DNA from: an uncultured Desulfobulbaceae bacterium | GTDB taxonomy: Bacteria; Desulfobacterota; Desulfobulbia; Desulfobulbales; Desulfobulbaceae | Length of the DNA: 26,516 nt | NCBI GenBank assembly: GCA_945787305.1 | Contig: CALZIH010000017.1 | Location: forward strand, 1 to 26,516 | Direction: 5' to 3' | Part shown: positions 1-8,087 of the stretch, piece by piece | Position numbering within the stretch: position 1 is the stretch's first letter | Layout of the letters: the number at the start of each line of letters is the position of its first letter | The notes under the pieces: generated by a model | Told to the model about the DNA's origin: nothing | Databases searched by the model: none | The model's input: only the letters and a program-made list of their open reading frames with translations | Position numbers and translations under genes: made by a program

Positions 1-1
1 T

Positions 2-91
2 TTATTGAACCATAGACCAAGGAAGTGCCTCAAATATCGGACGCCGTTCGAAGTGTTCAACGCTATAACTGGTGGTGCACTTGGAACTTGA
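2..91 (+). mobile_element. IS30-family transposase, C-terminal end only
   Basis: Reading from base 2 to the TGA at 89-91 gives about 29 residues containing LNHRPRKCLKYRTPFEVF, the characteristic C-terminal signature of IS30-type DDE transposases (family knowledge: LN.RPRK.LG(Y/F).TP.EV). The rest of the gene lies outside the window, so it cannot be decided whether the element is intact or a remnant. The right end of the insertion sequence should lie in roughly the next 100 bases; I could not identify its terminal inverted repeat with confidence. Its presence marks the left edge of the window as a site of insertion, next to a toxin-antitoxin pair. Confidence 0.8.
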
Positions 92-246
92 ATTCACCCT
101 GGGTATACTCTTGTTTTTATAGAATAACATACAGGGTAGACCGGTGATGATCATGTTGGCAAGGTCGCTTTGAGGCCCGGAGGCGGAAAATGCTGGCAAT
201 TTTAAATCCAGCGGGCTTTTGCGACCGGTTAGCCTTGAATAATGCA

Positions 247-275
247 TTGACACCAAGCGAGCCAAGGCGTATATT
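247..275 (+). promoter_or_regulatory. sigma-70-type promoter of the toxin-antitoxin operon
   Basis: TTGACA at 247-252 and TATATT at 270-275 are separated by exactly 17 bases, a perfect -35 and a 5/6 match to the -10 consensus. The predicted start of transcription is near 282, about 35 bases before the antitoxin ATG at 316. The remaining 92-246 stretch between the transposase end and this promoter holds no gene I can support. Confidence 0.7.
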
Positions 276-296
276 CTAGACAGGCTAGCCAGAATA
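272..296. promoter_or_regulatory. candidate antitoxin operator (palindrome over the -10)
   Basis: TATTCT at 272-277 and AGAATA at 291-296 form a 6-bp inverted repeat with a 13-base spacer. It overlaps the -10 box and the expected transcription start. Phd/YefM antitoxins usually repress their own operon by binding palindromes in this position, so this is a plausible operator. The binding itself is inferred; only the symmetry is seen. Confidence 0.45.
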
Positions 297-315
297 CTCA
301 AACCAGGGTGTCGCT

Positions 316-570
316 ATGATTGAAAATCATTGGCAACTGCAAGATGCTAAAAACAAATTCAGTAAGCTCGTTGACAAAGCTCAACATAATGGTCCACAGA
401 TTGTAACCAAGCACGGCAAAGATGCGGTCGTGGTACTCTCTGTCGACGAATATAAAAAATTAATAAAACCCAAAACCAATTTGGTTAAATTTCTCCAAGC
501 TTCTCCCCTTGCAAAAGAAGACCTGGACCTAACTAGAAGCAAAGAAGCACCAAGAGATATAAAGTTATGA
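316..570 (+). CDS. Phd/YefM-family antitoxin
   Basis: This 84-residue protein begins with the Phd/YefM fold pattern: 'WQLQDAKNKFSKLVDKA' (residues 6-22) followed by 'GPQIVTKHGKDAVVVLSVDEYKKL'-type sequence (26-49). That is the N-terminal DNA-binding half of the family. The C-terminal tail (about 50-84, charged and low in hydrophobics) would be the disordered toxin-binding segment. It neutralises the toxin encoded immediately downstream and probably represses the operon. The stop overlaps the toxin start in an ATGA at 567-570, which indicates translational coupling. The gene is visibly more AT-rich than trxB downstream and lies next to an IS30 transposase end, both consistent with lateral acquisition. 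ATG 316 is the first good start after the promoter. Confidence 0.88.
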   Translation: MIENHWQLQDAKNKFSKLVDKAQHNGPQIVTKHGKDAVVVLSVDEYKKLIKPKTNLVKFLQASPLAKEDLDLTRSKEAPRDIKL

Positions 571-986
571 ATTACCTGTTAGACACCTGCGTAATTTCAG
601 AACTCATCAAGAAGTCTCCCAGCCGCAAAGTGGTTAAGTGGATCTCTCAAGTTGAAGAAACAAATCTTTTCATCAGTGTGTTAACCATCGGAGAAATCCA
701 CAAAGGAATCGAAAAATTACCCAAAAGTAAAAAGAAGGATAAACTGCACAAATGGGTAAATGACGATCTTCAGGAACGTTTCAAAAATAAAATAATAAAT
801 TTTGATCTCCAGGTAGCTACTGTATGGGGTCAAATCCAGGCGCACTCAGAGAAATTAGGCAAAGCCCTGCCCGCAATTGACGGGCAAACTGCAGCCACAG
901 GAATTTCTTACGGCCTAACAGTTGTAACCAGAAATACGACAGATATGGAAGTTAGTGGTGTTGCCTTGCTCAATCCATGGGGATAG
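567..986 (+). CDS. PIN-domain toxin, VapC/FitB type
   Basis: A 139-residue PIN-domain protein of normal family length. The acidic metal-binding set is visible: D6 and E12 in 'NYLLDTCVISEL', E43 in 'SVLTIGEIHKG', D105 in 'LPAIDGQTAATG' and D126 in 'VVTRNTTDME'. VapC-type toxins are Mg2+-dependent ribonucleases that cut tRNA or rRNA and stop translation; the actual target cannot be read from sequence. The pairing is Phd-type antitoxin with PIN toxin, a common mixed arrangement. The start codon overlaps the antitoxin stop by 4 bases. All catalytic positions appear intact, so the toxin is probably functional. The AT-rich composition matches the antitoxin, not trxB, which follows 33 bases later. 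Confidence 0.9.
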   Translation: MNYLLDTCVISELIKKSPSRKVVKWISQVEETNLFISVLTIGEIHKGIEKLPKSKKKDKLHKWVNDDLQERFKNKIINFDLQVATVWGQIQAHSEKLGKALPAIDGQTAATGISYGLTVVTRNTTDMEVSGVALLNPWG

Positions 987-1019
987 AGTGTGCAATCGTT
1001 TCAGCGCAAGGAGGAAGCC

Positions 1020-1961
1020 GTGAATGAAAATTCCATCTACGATCTGATAATTGTCGGCGGCGGGCCCGGAGGTTTCACCACCGGCATTTATGCCATGCGG
1101 GCCGCCCTCAAGACGGTTCTTATTGAAAAAGGGATTGCCGGGGGCCAACTGAATAATACCGAAGAGATTGAAAATTGGCCCGGTACGGAGAAAATCAGCG
1201 GTTCGCAGTTAGCTGCCAACATTGCCAAACATGCAGACCAGTATGGTCTTGAGGTGGTGACCAGAGAGGTGGTCATGATAGAACCGGGCCTTGATTATCA
1301 TGCCGTCGAGCTTGACGACGGAACGATCCTCAGGGCTCACGCAATAATCCTTGGCACCGGCGGCAGCCCGAAACGGCTAGAAGTCCCTGGTGAGAATGAA
1401 TATTACGGCAAGGGCGTTTCCTACTGTGCGGTCTGTGATGGCTTTTTCTATCGGAATAAAACCGTTGTCATTGTTGGCGGCGGCGACACCGCCCTTGAGG
1501 AGGCCCTCTATCTTGCCAAAATTGCCACCAAGGTCTACATTGCCCACCGCCGTGACCAGTTTCGTGCCGGCATGATCCTCCAGAAAAGAGTTTCGGCAGA
1601 CAAGAAAATAGAGGTGATGTGGAATACCGTGGTAAGGGAGGTGAAGGCTGATGAACTGGGGGTCAACGAAGTGGAGTTACAAGACACCCAGACCGGTGAA
1701 AGTCGCCAACTGGCAACCGATGGCGTTTTCATATTCATTGGCTTTGAGCCCAATAATCATCTGGTTCCAGCCGGAACCAAAATGAATGCTGACGGGTACG
1801 TGCACACCGATGAAAGGTGTGAAACCAATACTGTCGGCATTTTTGCCATTGGTGATCTTCGTGAAAAATATGCCCGCCAGATCCTCACGGCGGCGGCGGA
1901 CGGCTGCACGGCGGCCCTGGCTGCTGCCCATTATGTGGAAAACAGAAAGGCCAGTGTCTAA
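1020..1961 (+). CDS. trxB: thioredoxin reductase
   Basis: NADPH-dependent flavoprotein that reduces thioredoxin in the cytoplasm. From GTG 1020 it is 313 residues, the usual length for low-molecular-weight TrxB. Visible parts: the FAD-binding GGGPGG at 13-18, redox-active CAVC at 136-139, NADPH-binding VGGGDTALEEA around 152-162, and the C-terminal FAD motif 'GIFAIGDLREKYARQ'. I chose GTG 1020 because a strong Shine-Dalgarno AAGGAGGA (about 1009-1016) sits just upstream. The longer in-frame GTG at 990 would add 10 residues that include the ribosome site itself. Composition is closer to the rest of the chromosome than to the toxin-antitoxin pair. A terminator is not obvious; a short GC-rich palindrome follows the stop but lacks a T-run. 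Confidence 0.95.
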   Translation: MNENSIYDLIIVGGGPGGFTTGIYAMRAALKTVLIEKGIAGGQLNNTEEIENWPGTEKISGSQLAANIAKHADQYGLEVVTREVVMIEPGLDYHAVELDDGTILRAHAIILGTGGSPKRLEVPGENEYYGKGVSYCAVCDGFFYRNKTVVIVGGGDTALEEALYLAKIATKVYIAHRRDQFRAGMILQKRVSADKKIEVMWNTVVREVKADELGVNEVELQDTQTGESRQLATDGVFIFIGFEPNNHLVPAGTKMNADGYVHTDERCETNTVGIFAIGDLREKYARQILTAAADGCTAALAAAHYVENRKASV

Positions 1962-2090
1962 CTCCTTCCGGGTCCGGAGGGGGGTGGGCTGAAAAAGCAC
2001 TTATTGTCAATGAGTTGCAGTTGCAAGGGTATGAAGGCTGATCGGTATGAAATATGGAGGGGTGCACTTGTTTGACTTTTCTTATTAAGG

Positions 2091-2308
2091 TTACGATCAA
2101 AGCTCAACAAGGCAGAGATGCCTGTGTGACATTCGAAATAGGGGGCTGGATTTTTTTACCAACCCGGGAGACAGATTAAATTTTTCTTTATTTTTTTATC
2201 ATTAACAGCTGGTTACATAGTTAGCTATAGTGAAAGTCATTCTGTGCCCGGTGTAGAAAAATAAAATCAGTCCCCTAACAGAACAGGAATAGCTTAGCTT
2301 TGATGGTC
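2091..2308 (+). repeat. R1 inverted-repeat element, copy 1
   Basis: It starts with GATCAAAGCTCAAC and ends with TTAGCTTTGATGG, imperfect terminal inverted repeats. Inside are GGGGGCTGGATTTTTTT, ACCCGGGAGACAGATT, CATTCTGTGCCCGG and AAAATCAGTCCCCT, which are variants of a GGGGAC(A/T)GATT-type motif on both strands. The same order of blocks occurs at 15307-15509 (same orientation) and 25591-25816 (opposite orientation). This is the most diverged copy. It fills most of the 408-base gap between trxB and the diguanylate cyclase gene, where both genes end. No open reading frame of its own is seen, so it is a non-autonomous, MITE- or REP-like element. Confidence 0.75.
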
Positions 2309-2369
2309 TCAGTTATCTTGTTTGTTCAGAGAAAAAAGCCAGAGCACCCTGTTGTTCCTGATACTTGCA

Positions 2370-4292
2370 CTAGCTCGGCGAAAGGAGCTCATCGGAAACA
2401 ATCCTGTTTCGTCCCCCCTGTTTTGCCGCATAGAGTGCCTGGTCCGCTTTCTGGTAAATGGTGTCGACCGTTATCCCCGGACCCGGTGTAATGGAGAGGA
2501 GGCCGAAGGAAACGGTAATAATTTTTTCCACCCCACCCCACTGGTGCTCTATGGCAAGAGCGGTAATGGAAGTTCTGATGGTCTCGGTCAGAGCAAGCGC
2601 CTTCTCGGCTGAGAGGTCCGAGACAATAATTCCAAACTCTTCACCACCGAGCCGAAAACAAAAGTCACTGCTTCGATGCAGTTTTTGTTGGAGAGTCTGA
2701 GCTATGGCCTTGAGCACCTCATCTCCTTTTTGGTGCCCGTAATGGTCGTTATACTGCTTAAAAGAGTCGACATCCGCCATTATAAAACAAAGGGTTTTAT
2801 TGTTGCGCCTGGCGCGGCTCAGCTCTTTTTTTAAGGTTTCATTGAAAAAGCGCCTGTTATACAGCCCGGTCAACGCATCGGTGATCGAGAGCTTTTCAAC
2901 ACGTTTTTTATCGGTTGTATCCTGATAAATGGTTGTGTACCCATCTATTTGCTTATCCTCGTTATACTTGGCGAAAATTGTCGCCTCTGTCCAGTAGGAT
3001 GCGCCGTTTTTGCTCTGATGATGCAATTCGCCGCTCCAGTTCTGTCCGCTTTGAATGGTTTGCTGCTGGTTGTGCAGTACATTGGTCGGCAGAGTTGGGT
3101 GCAGTACCATGCTCGGCTCGTTGCCGATGAGTTCCTCCCTTGAATAGCCGGACACTTGGCAGAAAGCGGTGCTGACCTCGGTGATGACGCCATGTTGATC
3201 GGTGGTCGAGGTGATAATGTTGTTGTCGATCAGGTCAACGTATTCCTGTAAAATCTTGTTCTGCCGGGTTACCTGCTGGTTGAGTCGGGCCGGGATTCTG
3301 GAAATCAGAATCGAGAGGGGGATGGATAGCATCAGGATTGTGCCGATTATGAGAACCATCGCCTTTCTGCTTTCGTGCTTCATTCCCTGTATCGCTTGAT
3401 CCTTGGGTATAAGGAGCAGGTGGGCCTGGTCTTTTCGGAGCAGGAGTCCGAGTGAGGCTGCATACAGGTTTCCCAGGGATTCCAGATCACTTCCCGATGT
3501 GTTTTCCAGAATGGTCGAGATTCGGTCTGGATAATCGTCAGCGAGGGTGCGTCCGGTTTGCAGGTAGCGTGACCATGAGAGTGCATCCTGATAGTGCTTG
3601 AGATAGTGACCGTCATGGTCGGCCAGGACAATATTGAAAAAGGGGCTGTCTGTGAATTTTCCCAAAAAACCCTTGGCGTGGACATTAATGATGACAATGC
3701 CTTGAAACTGCTGGTTAACATAGACCGGAGAGGCTATACGCAGCACCGGTTTATAGGGGATCTCTATTTTTTTATGTTCAACATTCAGGTCCAGCCTGGA
3801 GTGCCAGAACGTATTGGCGGGAATTTGTGAGGCCTCGATAAAGTAATAGCGTTGGGATTTATCCTGCAGGTTTTGTTCTTTAACTATTTCCGGCCACTGT
3901 CGGCCCAGATTCCAGTCAATTCGTATTTTTTCCATTCCCTGGGCGTCAAGATAGCGCACCTGCATGAGTGAAGGGTTGCTATTGCTGAGCGCATAGAAGA
4001 GTTGGTTGGCGACTTCCCGGTTCTCTGCATCCGGTTGTAGAATATAATCGAGTAACAACGGGCTGTTTCGCAGAGAGGTAACATATCCTTCCAGGCGCTC
4101 GGTAAATAAGAAGAGTTGTTGACGTTTACGGGCAAGTTCGCTGTCGGCTTTGTTATCGAGTTCCGCTTGAATGCTTCGTACATCGAGATTGTAGTTGATG
4201 ACGGAGGTGAGCAGGGCAATCAGGAGCCCAAAGATGAGGAAAAGGATTATAAAATAAATACGATAGGATATTTTCGGATGTGCAAAAAACAT
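2370..4292 (-). CDS. membrane sensor diguanylate cyclase (Cache-like, PAS, GGDEF)
   Basis: A 640-residue inner-membrane sensor that should make cyclic di-GMP from two GTP. Order of parts: membrane segment about 11-33; a periplasmic region about 34-309 resembling Cache sensor domains (for example 'VRYLDAQGMEKIRID'); second membrane segment about 311-331; a PAS domain about 350-462 ('GVITEVSTAFCQVSGYSREE'); and a GGDEF domain about 466-635. The active-site loop is GGEEF at 549-553, a functional variant. An intact inhibitory I-site RSSD lies at 540-543, the canonical five residues upstream, so product feedback inhibition is expected. I chose ATG 4292 because GAAGGAAAT lies just before it; a longer frame to 4349 adds 19 unlikely residues. 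The leader carries element L, shared with the peroxidase gene at 26080. The ligand is unknown. Confidence 0.93.
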   Translation of the reverse strand: MFFAHPKISYRIYFIILFLIFGLLIALLTSVINYNLDVRSIQAELDNKADSELARKRQQLFLFTERLEGYVTSLRNSPLLLDYILQPDAENREVANQLFYALSNSNPSLMQVRYLDAQGMEKIRIDWNLGRQWPEIVKEQNLQDKSQRYYFIEASQIPANTFWHSRLDLNVEHKKIEIPYKPVLRIASPVYVNQQFQGIVIINVHAKGFLGKFTDSPFFNIVLADHDGHYLKHYQDALSWSRYLQTGRTLADDYPDRISTILENTSGSDLESLGNLYAASLGLLLRKDQAHLLLIPKDQAIQGMKHESRKAMVLIIGTILMLSIPLSILISRIPARLNQQVTRQNKILQEYVDLIDNNIITSTTDQHGVITEVSTAFCQVSGYSREELIGNEPSMVLHPTLPTNVLHNQQQTIQSGQNWSGELHHQSKNGASYWTEATIFAKYNEDKQIDGYTTIYQDTTDKKRVEKLSITDALTGLYNRRFFNETLKKELSRARRNNKTLCFIMADVDSFKQYNDHYGHQKGDEVLKAIAQTLQQKLHRSSDFCFRLGGEEFGIIVSDLSAEKALALTETIRTSITALAIEHQWGGVEKIITVSFGLLSITPGPGITVDTIYQKADQALYAAKQGGRNRIVSDELLSPS

Positions 4293-4336
4293 AGTGGGAT
4301 TTCCTTCTGCTGAGGAAGTAGAAAGAATCAACAGTT

Positions 4337-4408
4337 GTCGGTGCCGCAAAAAGCCTCGCCACCGACGGCGGAATGGTTATAACTCATTGTATTTCGGTAC
4401 TGTGCAAA
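4337..4408 (-). promoter_or_regulatory. leader element L, copy upstream of the diguanylate cyclase
   Basis: Read on the minus strand, this 72-nt segment matches 25896-25967 (plus) at 60 of 72 positions without gaps, including 22 consecutive identical bases. It contains GTCGGTG and CACCGAC, a perfect 7-bp hairpin, around a loop holding GGCGAGGCTTTTT. It ends 44 bases before the ATG at 4292. Both copies precede genes and point the same way relative to them, so a cis-acting RNA or an operator is likely. The family is not one I recognise. Confidence 0.5.
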
Positions 4409-4461
4409 CTGCGTTTTGAGCTATTTACGAATTCACCAACAGTTATGTGATTATAGCACAA

Positions 4462-4504
4462 GGAAAAGAGGGTTGAAATTTTTCTTTTCCTGACCCTCTG
4501 TTCC
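4462..4504 (-). terminator. candidate terminator of the cti/SbcDC-like unit
   Basis: GGAAAAGAGGGT (4462-4473) and ACCCTCTGTTCC (4493-4504) form a 12-bp inverted repeat with one mismatch and a 19-base loop. On the minus strand it lies 80 bases beyond the stop of the SbcC-like gene and is followed by a short T-containing tract. The long loop makes it a weak candidate. The remaining 4409-4583 holds nothing else I can support. Confidence 0.3.
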
Positions 4505-4583
4505 GATGTCAAACCAGCTCGCAATTTTTTATTCCAGGGTCGCTGTTATGGTACAGCGCATTGAGTTTGAGCGAAAGAGCATG

Positions 4584-7500
4584 TTACAATGTATTCAGGT
4601 GATGTACCGTTACCCCGTTTATGGCCTCTGCCTGTTTGGCAACCTGCCGGTGGTGCGTGAAAAGAATGAGCTGATTTTGCTGTCCCAGTTGCGCCAACAC
4701 CTGGAGAGTGGCTGCAGCCCTGGCATCGTCGAAGTTAATCAGAATGTCATCGACAATAAAGGGCATGAGTTGGCCGTTGCTTGCTCTGTGCTGCAGGCTG
4801 GCCAGGCGTAGAGAAAGATAGAGTTGGTCGCGGCTTCCTGTTGACATCGCGTTCACGCCAAGGAGCGATTGTTTACTGTCGTCACGGATACCCACCAGGA
4901 TTGGCTCTCCCCGGTCATCGACGTCTGTTTTCAAGCCACTAAAAGACCCCAGGGTCAGCTCGGCAAAGAGTCGGGACGCAATGGTCAGTACGGGATCTTG
5001 GTTTTTGCTGCGAAAGGTATCAATCTCCCGGCGTAACATATTGATACCAACCTGCAGCCGGAGATAGTGTTCGGCGTCCAAGCGTAATTGCGCCAGGTTG
5101 CTTTCCAGTTCTTCAACCTTGCGGGCGGCGAGTTCGCTGCCATCCATCTGCTCAAGCATTTTGCCGGCTTCACCTTTCTGTTCGGCAAGGGTCTGAATTG
5201 CGGGATCCATTTCCTGAGTGATTTGCATGGTCAGCTCATGGAGTTCTCCCGGCAGACTGTCGCCGTCAACACCCTGTATTTGTCTTGACAACTCGTCAAG
5301 GCTCAGCTCTCCTGCAACCTGTTGCAGGTCTTGTTCCAGGTGTTCGAGCTGTTCGGCTAGCCGTTTATGGTCGGCTGCTTTCTGTTCGGCCAGGATGAGT
5401 TCTTCTTCGTTTTGGCAATCGGCAAGGGCAAGCAGCTTTTTCATTTCCTGTCCGGCAGCGACGAGTTCGAGTTCGCTTTCTCGAATTTCCGCATCCAGTT
5501 CTTCCAACCCTTTCCTGTAGGTTTCATGCAGCGTCTGTTCTTTTCCCGCTTTGGTGAGCCGGTCGTGGAGTTGCTGGACGCATTGACCGACCGGCTTTTC
5601 CGACAGTTCTGGCGTCACGTCCCGTGTAAGTGTTTCGATTTCCTGTTCAAAATGCAGGCAATCACGATCAATGCCCTGGATGCGACTTTTAAACTCAGTC
5701 GCTTCTTTCAGGGCGGAAAGAATCTGCTCTATGGCCTCAAGCAGATCCTGGGCGGCTTCCGGTGCAAAGGGTTCTTTTGTTCCGGGTAATATCGCTGTCT
5801 GGCGCCATTGTTGCTGCCACTGTTCCTGCTCTTTTATACCCTGGACATGCTCGCGGTTCGCCTGACTGACAAGTTCTGTCTGGCGCTCCCTGTCGCGGGA
5901 AAGTTCAAGAAAGGTTTCGCGAAGGATTTGCTGCTCTTCGAGAAAGGATTCGGCTGTTACAAGCAACGGCTCAAGCTCTTGGCTTTTTGGGAACGGGAGA
6001 TTGTTATCTGATAGCAACGGGATGATTTCCTGCTGCATGCTATCTCGCTCAACAGCCAATGCCTTGCACTTGTTGCTCAGGTCCGTAAGATCAAGGGCGT
6101 GGTGTTGTAATTTTTCCATCTCTGCATGCCAACCGGCCATGTCTTTTGGCGAGTCGGGGAGAATATTCAGGGGCTGCCAGAGGTTGTGCCATTCCTGCCT
6201 GTGTTGTTTCAGCTCACCCTCAAGGGCCTGTTGCGCTTTGGAGTTGTCGTCAAGACGTTGTTTGAGCTCTTCCTTTTTTACCTGCAAAGCTGCAAACCCA
6301 TGGACCCGGTCCGCCTCCAGGCGGAGCCGATCACTGATATTGTCTGCATGGAGCATGAGGCCAAAAAACGTCTCGCTTAGCTCGGTATCCGGCGCATACC
6401 GGGTAACTTCTTCGGTAACATCTTCCTGGCCAATCCAGTTTCGATAGATAAGCTGCCAGCCCCTATTACGGCGTGCACGAATGTTTTGCAGTTCATCTTC
6501 ACTTGGGATTTCGCCGCCGTAGATGAGTTCTTGCTGCCGGGTATGCAGGTGCTGCAGTTCATCTTCGATTTCCTTGCCCTGTGTGATAAGGTGCGTTGAT
6601 TGCTGTTCAAGCTTCTGCTGCCTATCCTGGAACAGGCCGATGCTTTGATTGAGGGGCAGGCTTAGGTTGAGAAGTTGTTGTGTCGTTCCCTGCCAGTGTC
6701 CAAGCTGTCTGAGTCGAAGACCAAGCGTTTCTTTTTTTGTCTCGCAGTCCTGTTCAAGCTCACGGATACGGTTGTCTATGTCTCCGGTCTTACGCCCTTT
6801 AGTGACGGCCATCTTGAGCTGGGCTGTATCCCCTGGCCTTGGTGTTTTGGCAAGCTTGTTTTCGATTGCCGCCAGCTGCTGTTGCGCCTTGCTCATCCTG
6901 ATTTCAGCATCCTTTTGCGCCTGCAGCAGTGCCTCGCGGCGGGAGGTCAGGGCAAGAAGCTGTTTTTTTTGTCGGATGAGAGGGGTAAGCTCCTCACTAC
7001 GTTCCAGGTTCAGAGAAGGTGCAACGATTTGAAGCAGGCGGTCGGCCTCCTTAAGGTGGACAGCCCGCATTCCTTCAAGGCGGGGTCGGTCTTTTTTTGC
7101 CTTGTTGTATTCGCCCAGACGCTGGAAGATATCTTCAACAAGAGCGGCTTTTTCTATGATCGGCTTGTACGGTGAAAGTTGTTTGATTTTGACATTAATG
7201 CTTGTTCGTCGGGCCTTGGCCTGCTCAATCTGCTGGTTCGCTCTGCGCAGCTCCTGTTGGGTTGCACTCCTTCGTTCGCTGAAGTCTGTTGGCAATGGCC
7301 GCAAAGGGCCTAGAGCATGTTGTTGTTCCAGTAATTTTGTTCTTCGGGAAAACAGGGGCAGGGCCCGGTGCAGTCGTTCAAGGTGCTGTCGCCTGCGATC
7401 GAGTTGCAGCCGTTTCTTGTTGGCCTCTTGCAGCTCCCTGCTTACCAGATCAAACCTGTCGGCGTGTTCCCGCCATTGTTCGGGTTGCAGGCTCAGGTCA

Positions 7501-8087
7501 CGGATTTCTTTATTTAATTTTTTATGCAGGTTGAGGGCTTTATTGATTCGTGGCTTTTGGGCCTGTTTGCGGAAGAGGGTGTCTTTTTCCGTTTCCATCC
7601 CTTCGAGGATCTGGTGCAGGGAACCGAGCCCGGCACCTGCAGAAAACAGTGCCTCCCCGATTTCACCCTGTTGGGCCAGGATTTCACGGCCGCCCTGGAC
7701 CAGGCTGTCATGGTCGATGCCGTACAGTGATTCAAACAGGGTCAGGTCCAGCCCCCCTAAAAAGGGGATAAGCAGGGCGGGATCCATGGTGTTGTGGTCG
7801 GCATCGATCAGGTCGCCTTTGCGTTTTTTGCGTCGGTAAAAGGTCAGCGACTTTCCTGATGCAGAGAGCTCGCCTCCAACCAGGAGCTGGTTTCTGGGAT
7901 GGATAAAATCATCGCTGCTCCGCTCGGGAAACCCAAAAAGCCACGCCTTCAGGGCGCGGAGAGCGCTGGATTTACCTGCCTCGTTAGGGCCAAAGATGAC
8001 GTGCAGGTCAGGCCCCTGTGCAGAGAAGTCCAGGGCTTTTTCGGTAAAGGGGCCAAAGGCGGGAATCTCAAAACGATTGATTCTCAT
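4584..8087 (-). CDS. SbcC/YhaN-like SMC-type ATPase
   Basis: A 1167-residue ABC-type ATPase of the SbcC/Rad50/YhaN group. The N-terminus has the Walker A GPNEAGKS at 33-40. The middle, about 170-1040, is almost entirely coiled-coil-forming, rich in Q, E, L, K and R. The C-terminus has the ABC signature-like 'STGSRDQLYLSLRLA' (1082-1096), Walker B 'MPFIVDDIL' with D1113-D1114, and the H-loop 'LFTHH' (1142-1146). The N-terminal 'HPRNQLLVGGEL' and overall layout are closer to YhaN than to classical SbcC, and I see no clear CxxC zinc hook. With the overlapping nuclease gene upstream it should form a nuclease-ATPase complex acting on DNA ends or hairpins. Start and upstream stop overlap by 4 bases (8084-8087). 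It is the last gene of a three-gene minus-strand unit. Confidence 0.92.
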   Translation of the reverse strand: MRINRFEIPAFGPFTEKALDFSAQGPDLHVIFGPNEAGKSSALRALKAWLFGFPERSSDDFIHPRNQLLVGGELSASGKSLTFYRRKKRKGDLIDADHNTMDPALLIPFLGGLDLTLFESLYGIDHDSLVQGGREILAQQGEIGEALFSAGAGLGSLHQILEGMETEKDTLFRKQAQKPRINKALNLHKKLNKEIRDLSLQPEQWREHADRFDLVSRELQEANKKRLQLDRRRQHLERLHRALPLFSRRTKLLEQQHALGPLRPLPTDFSERRSATQQELRRANQQIEQAKARRTSINVKIKQLSPYKPIIEKAALVEDIFQRLGEYNKAKKDRPRLEGMRAVHLKEADRLLQIVAPSLNLERSEELTPLIRQKKQLLALTSRREALLQAQKDAEIRMSKAQQQLAAIENKLAKTPRPGDTAQLKMAVTKGRKTGDIDNRIRELEQDCETKKETLGLRLRQLGHWQGTTQQLLNLSLPLNQSIGLFQDRQQKLEQQSTHLITQGKEIEDELQHLHTRQQELIYGGEIPSEDELQNIRARRNRGWQLIYRNWIGQEDVTEEVTRYAPDTELSETFFGLMLHADNISDRLRLEADRVHGFAALQVKKEELKQRLDDNSKAQQALEGELKQHRQEWHNLWQPLNILPDSPKDMAGWHAEMEKLQHHALDLTDLSNKCKALAVERDSMQQEIIPLLSDNNLPFPKSQELEPLLVTAESFLEEQQILRETFLELSRDRERQTELVSQANREHVQGIKEQEQWQQQWRQTAILPGTKEPFAPEAAQDLLEAIEQILSALKEATEFKSRIQGIDRDCLHFEQEIETLTRDVTPELSEKPVGQCVQQLHDRLTKAGKEQTLHETYRKGLEELDAEIRESELELVAAGQEMKKLLALADCQNEEELILAEQKAADHKRLAEQLEHLEQDLQQVAGELSLDELSRQIQGVDGDSLPGELHELTMQITQEMDPAIQTLAEQKGEAGKMLEQMDGSELAARKVEELESNLAQLRLDAEHYLRLQVGINMLRREIDTFRSKNQDPVLTIASRLFAELTLGSFSGLKTDVDDRGEPILVGIRDDSKQSLLGVNAMSTGSRDQLYLSLRLASLQHRASNGQLMPFIVDDILINFDDARAAATLQVLAQLGQQNQLILFTHHRQVAKQAEAINGVTVHHLNTL

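Noticed and set aside
2..301. 99-residue minus-strand open frame at the window start
   Set aside because: It runs antisense through the IS30 transposase end and the toxin-antitoxin promoter, and its product resembles nothing known.
1963..1981. terminator after trxB
   Set aside because: The GC-rich palindrome has almost no loop and is followed by a G-run and A-run, not a T-run.
4344..4366. sigma-54 promoter (TGGC...TTGC) in leader element L
   Set aside because: The GG-to-GC spacing is 11 bases where 10 is required, and the second copy has AC in place of GC.
4337..4408. cyclic di-GMP riboswitch ahead of the diguanylate cyclase
   Set aside because: The GEMM-type conserved blocks (GGCAAACC and GACGCAAAGCC) are absent in the sense orientation.
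7102..7839. 245-residue plus-strand frame
   Set aside because: It lies antisense inside the SbcC-like gene; Ser/Arg/Cys-rich composition is typical of a shadow frame of a coiled-coil gene.
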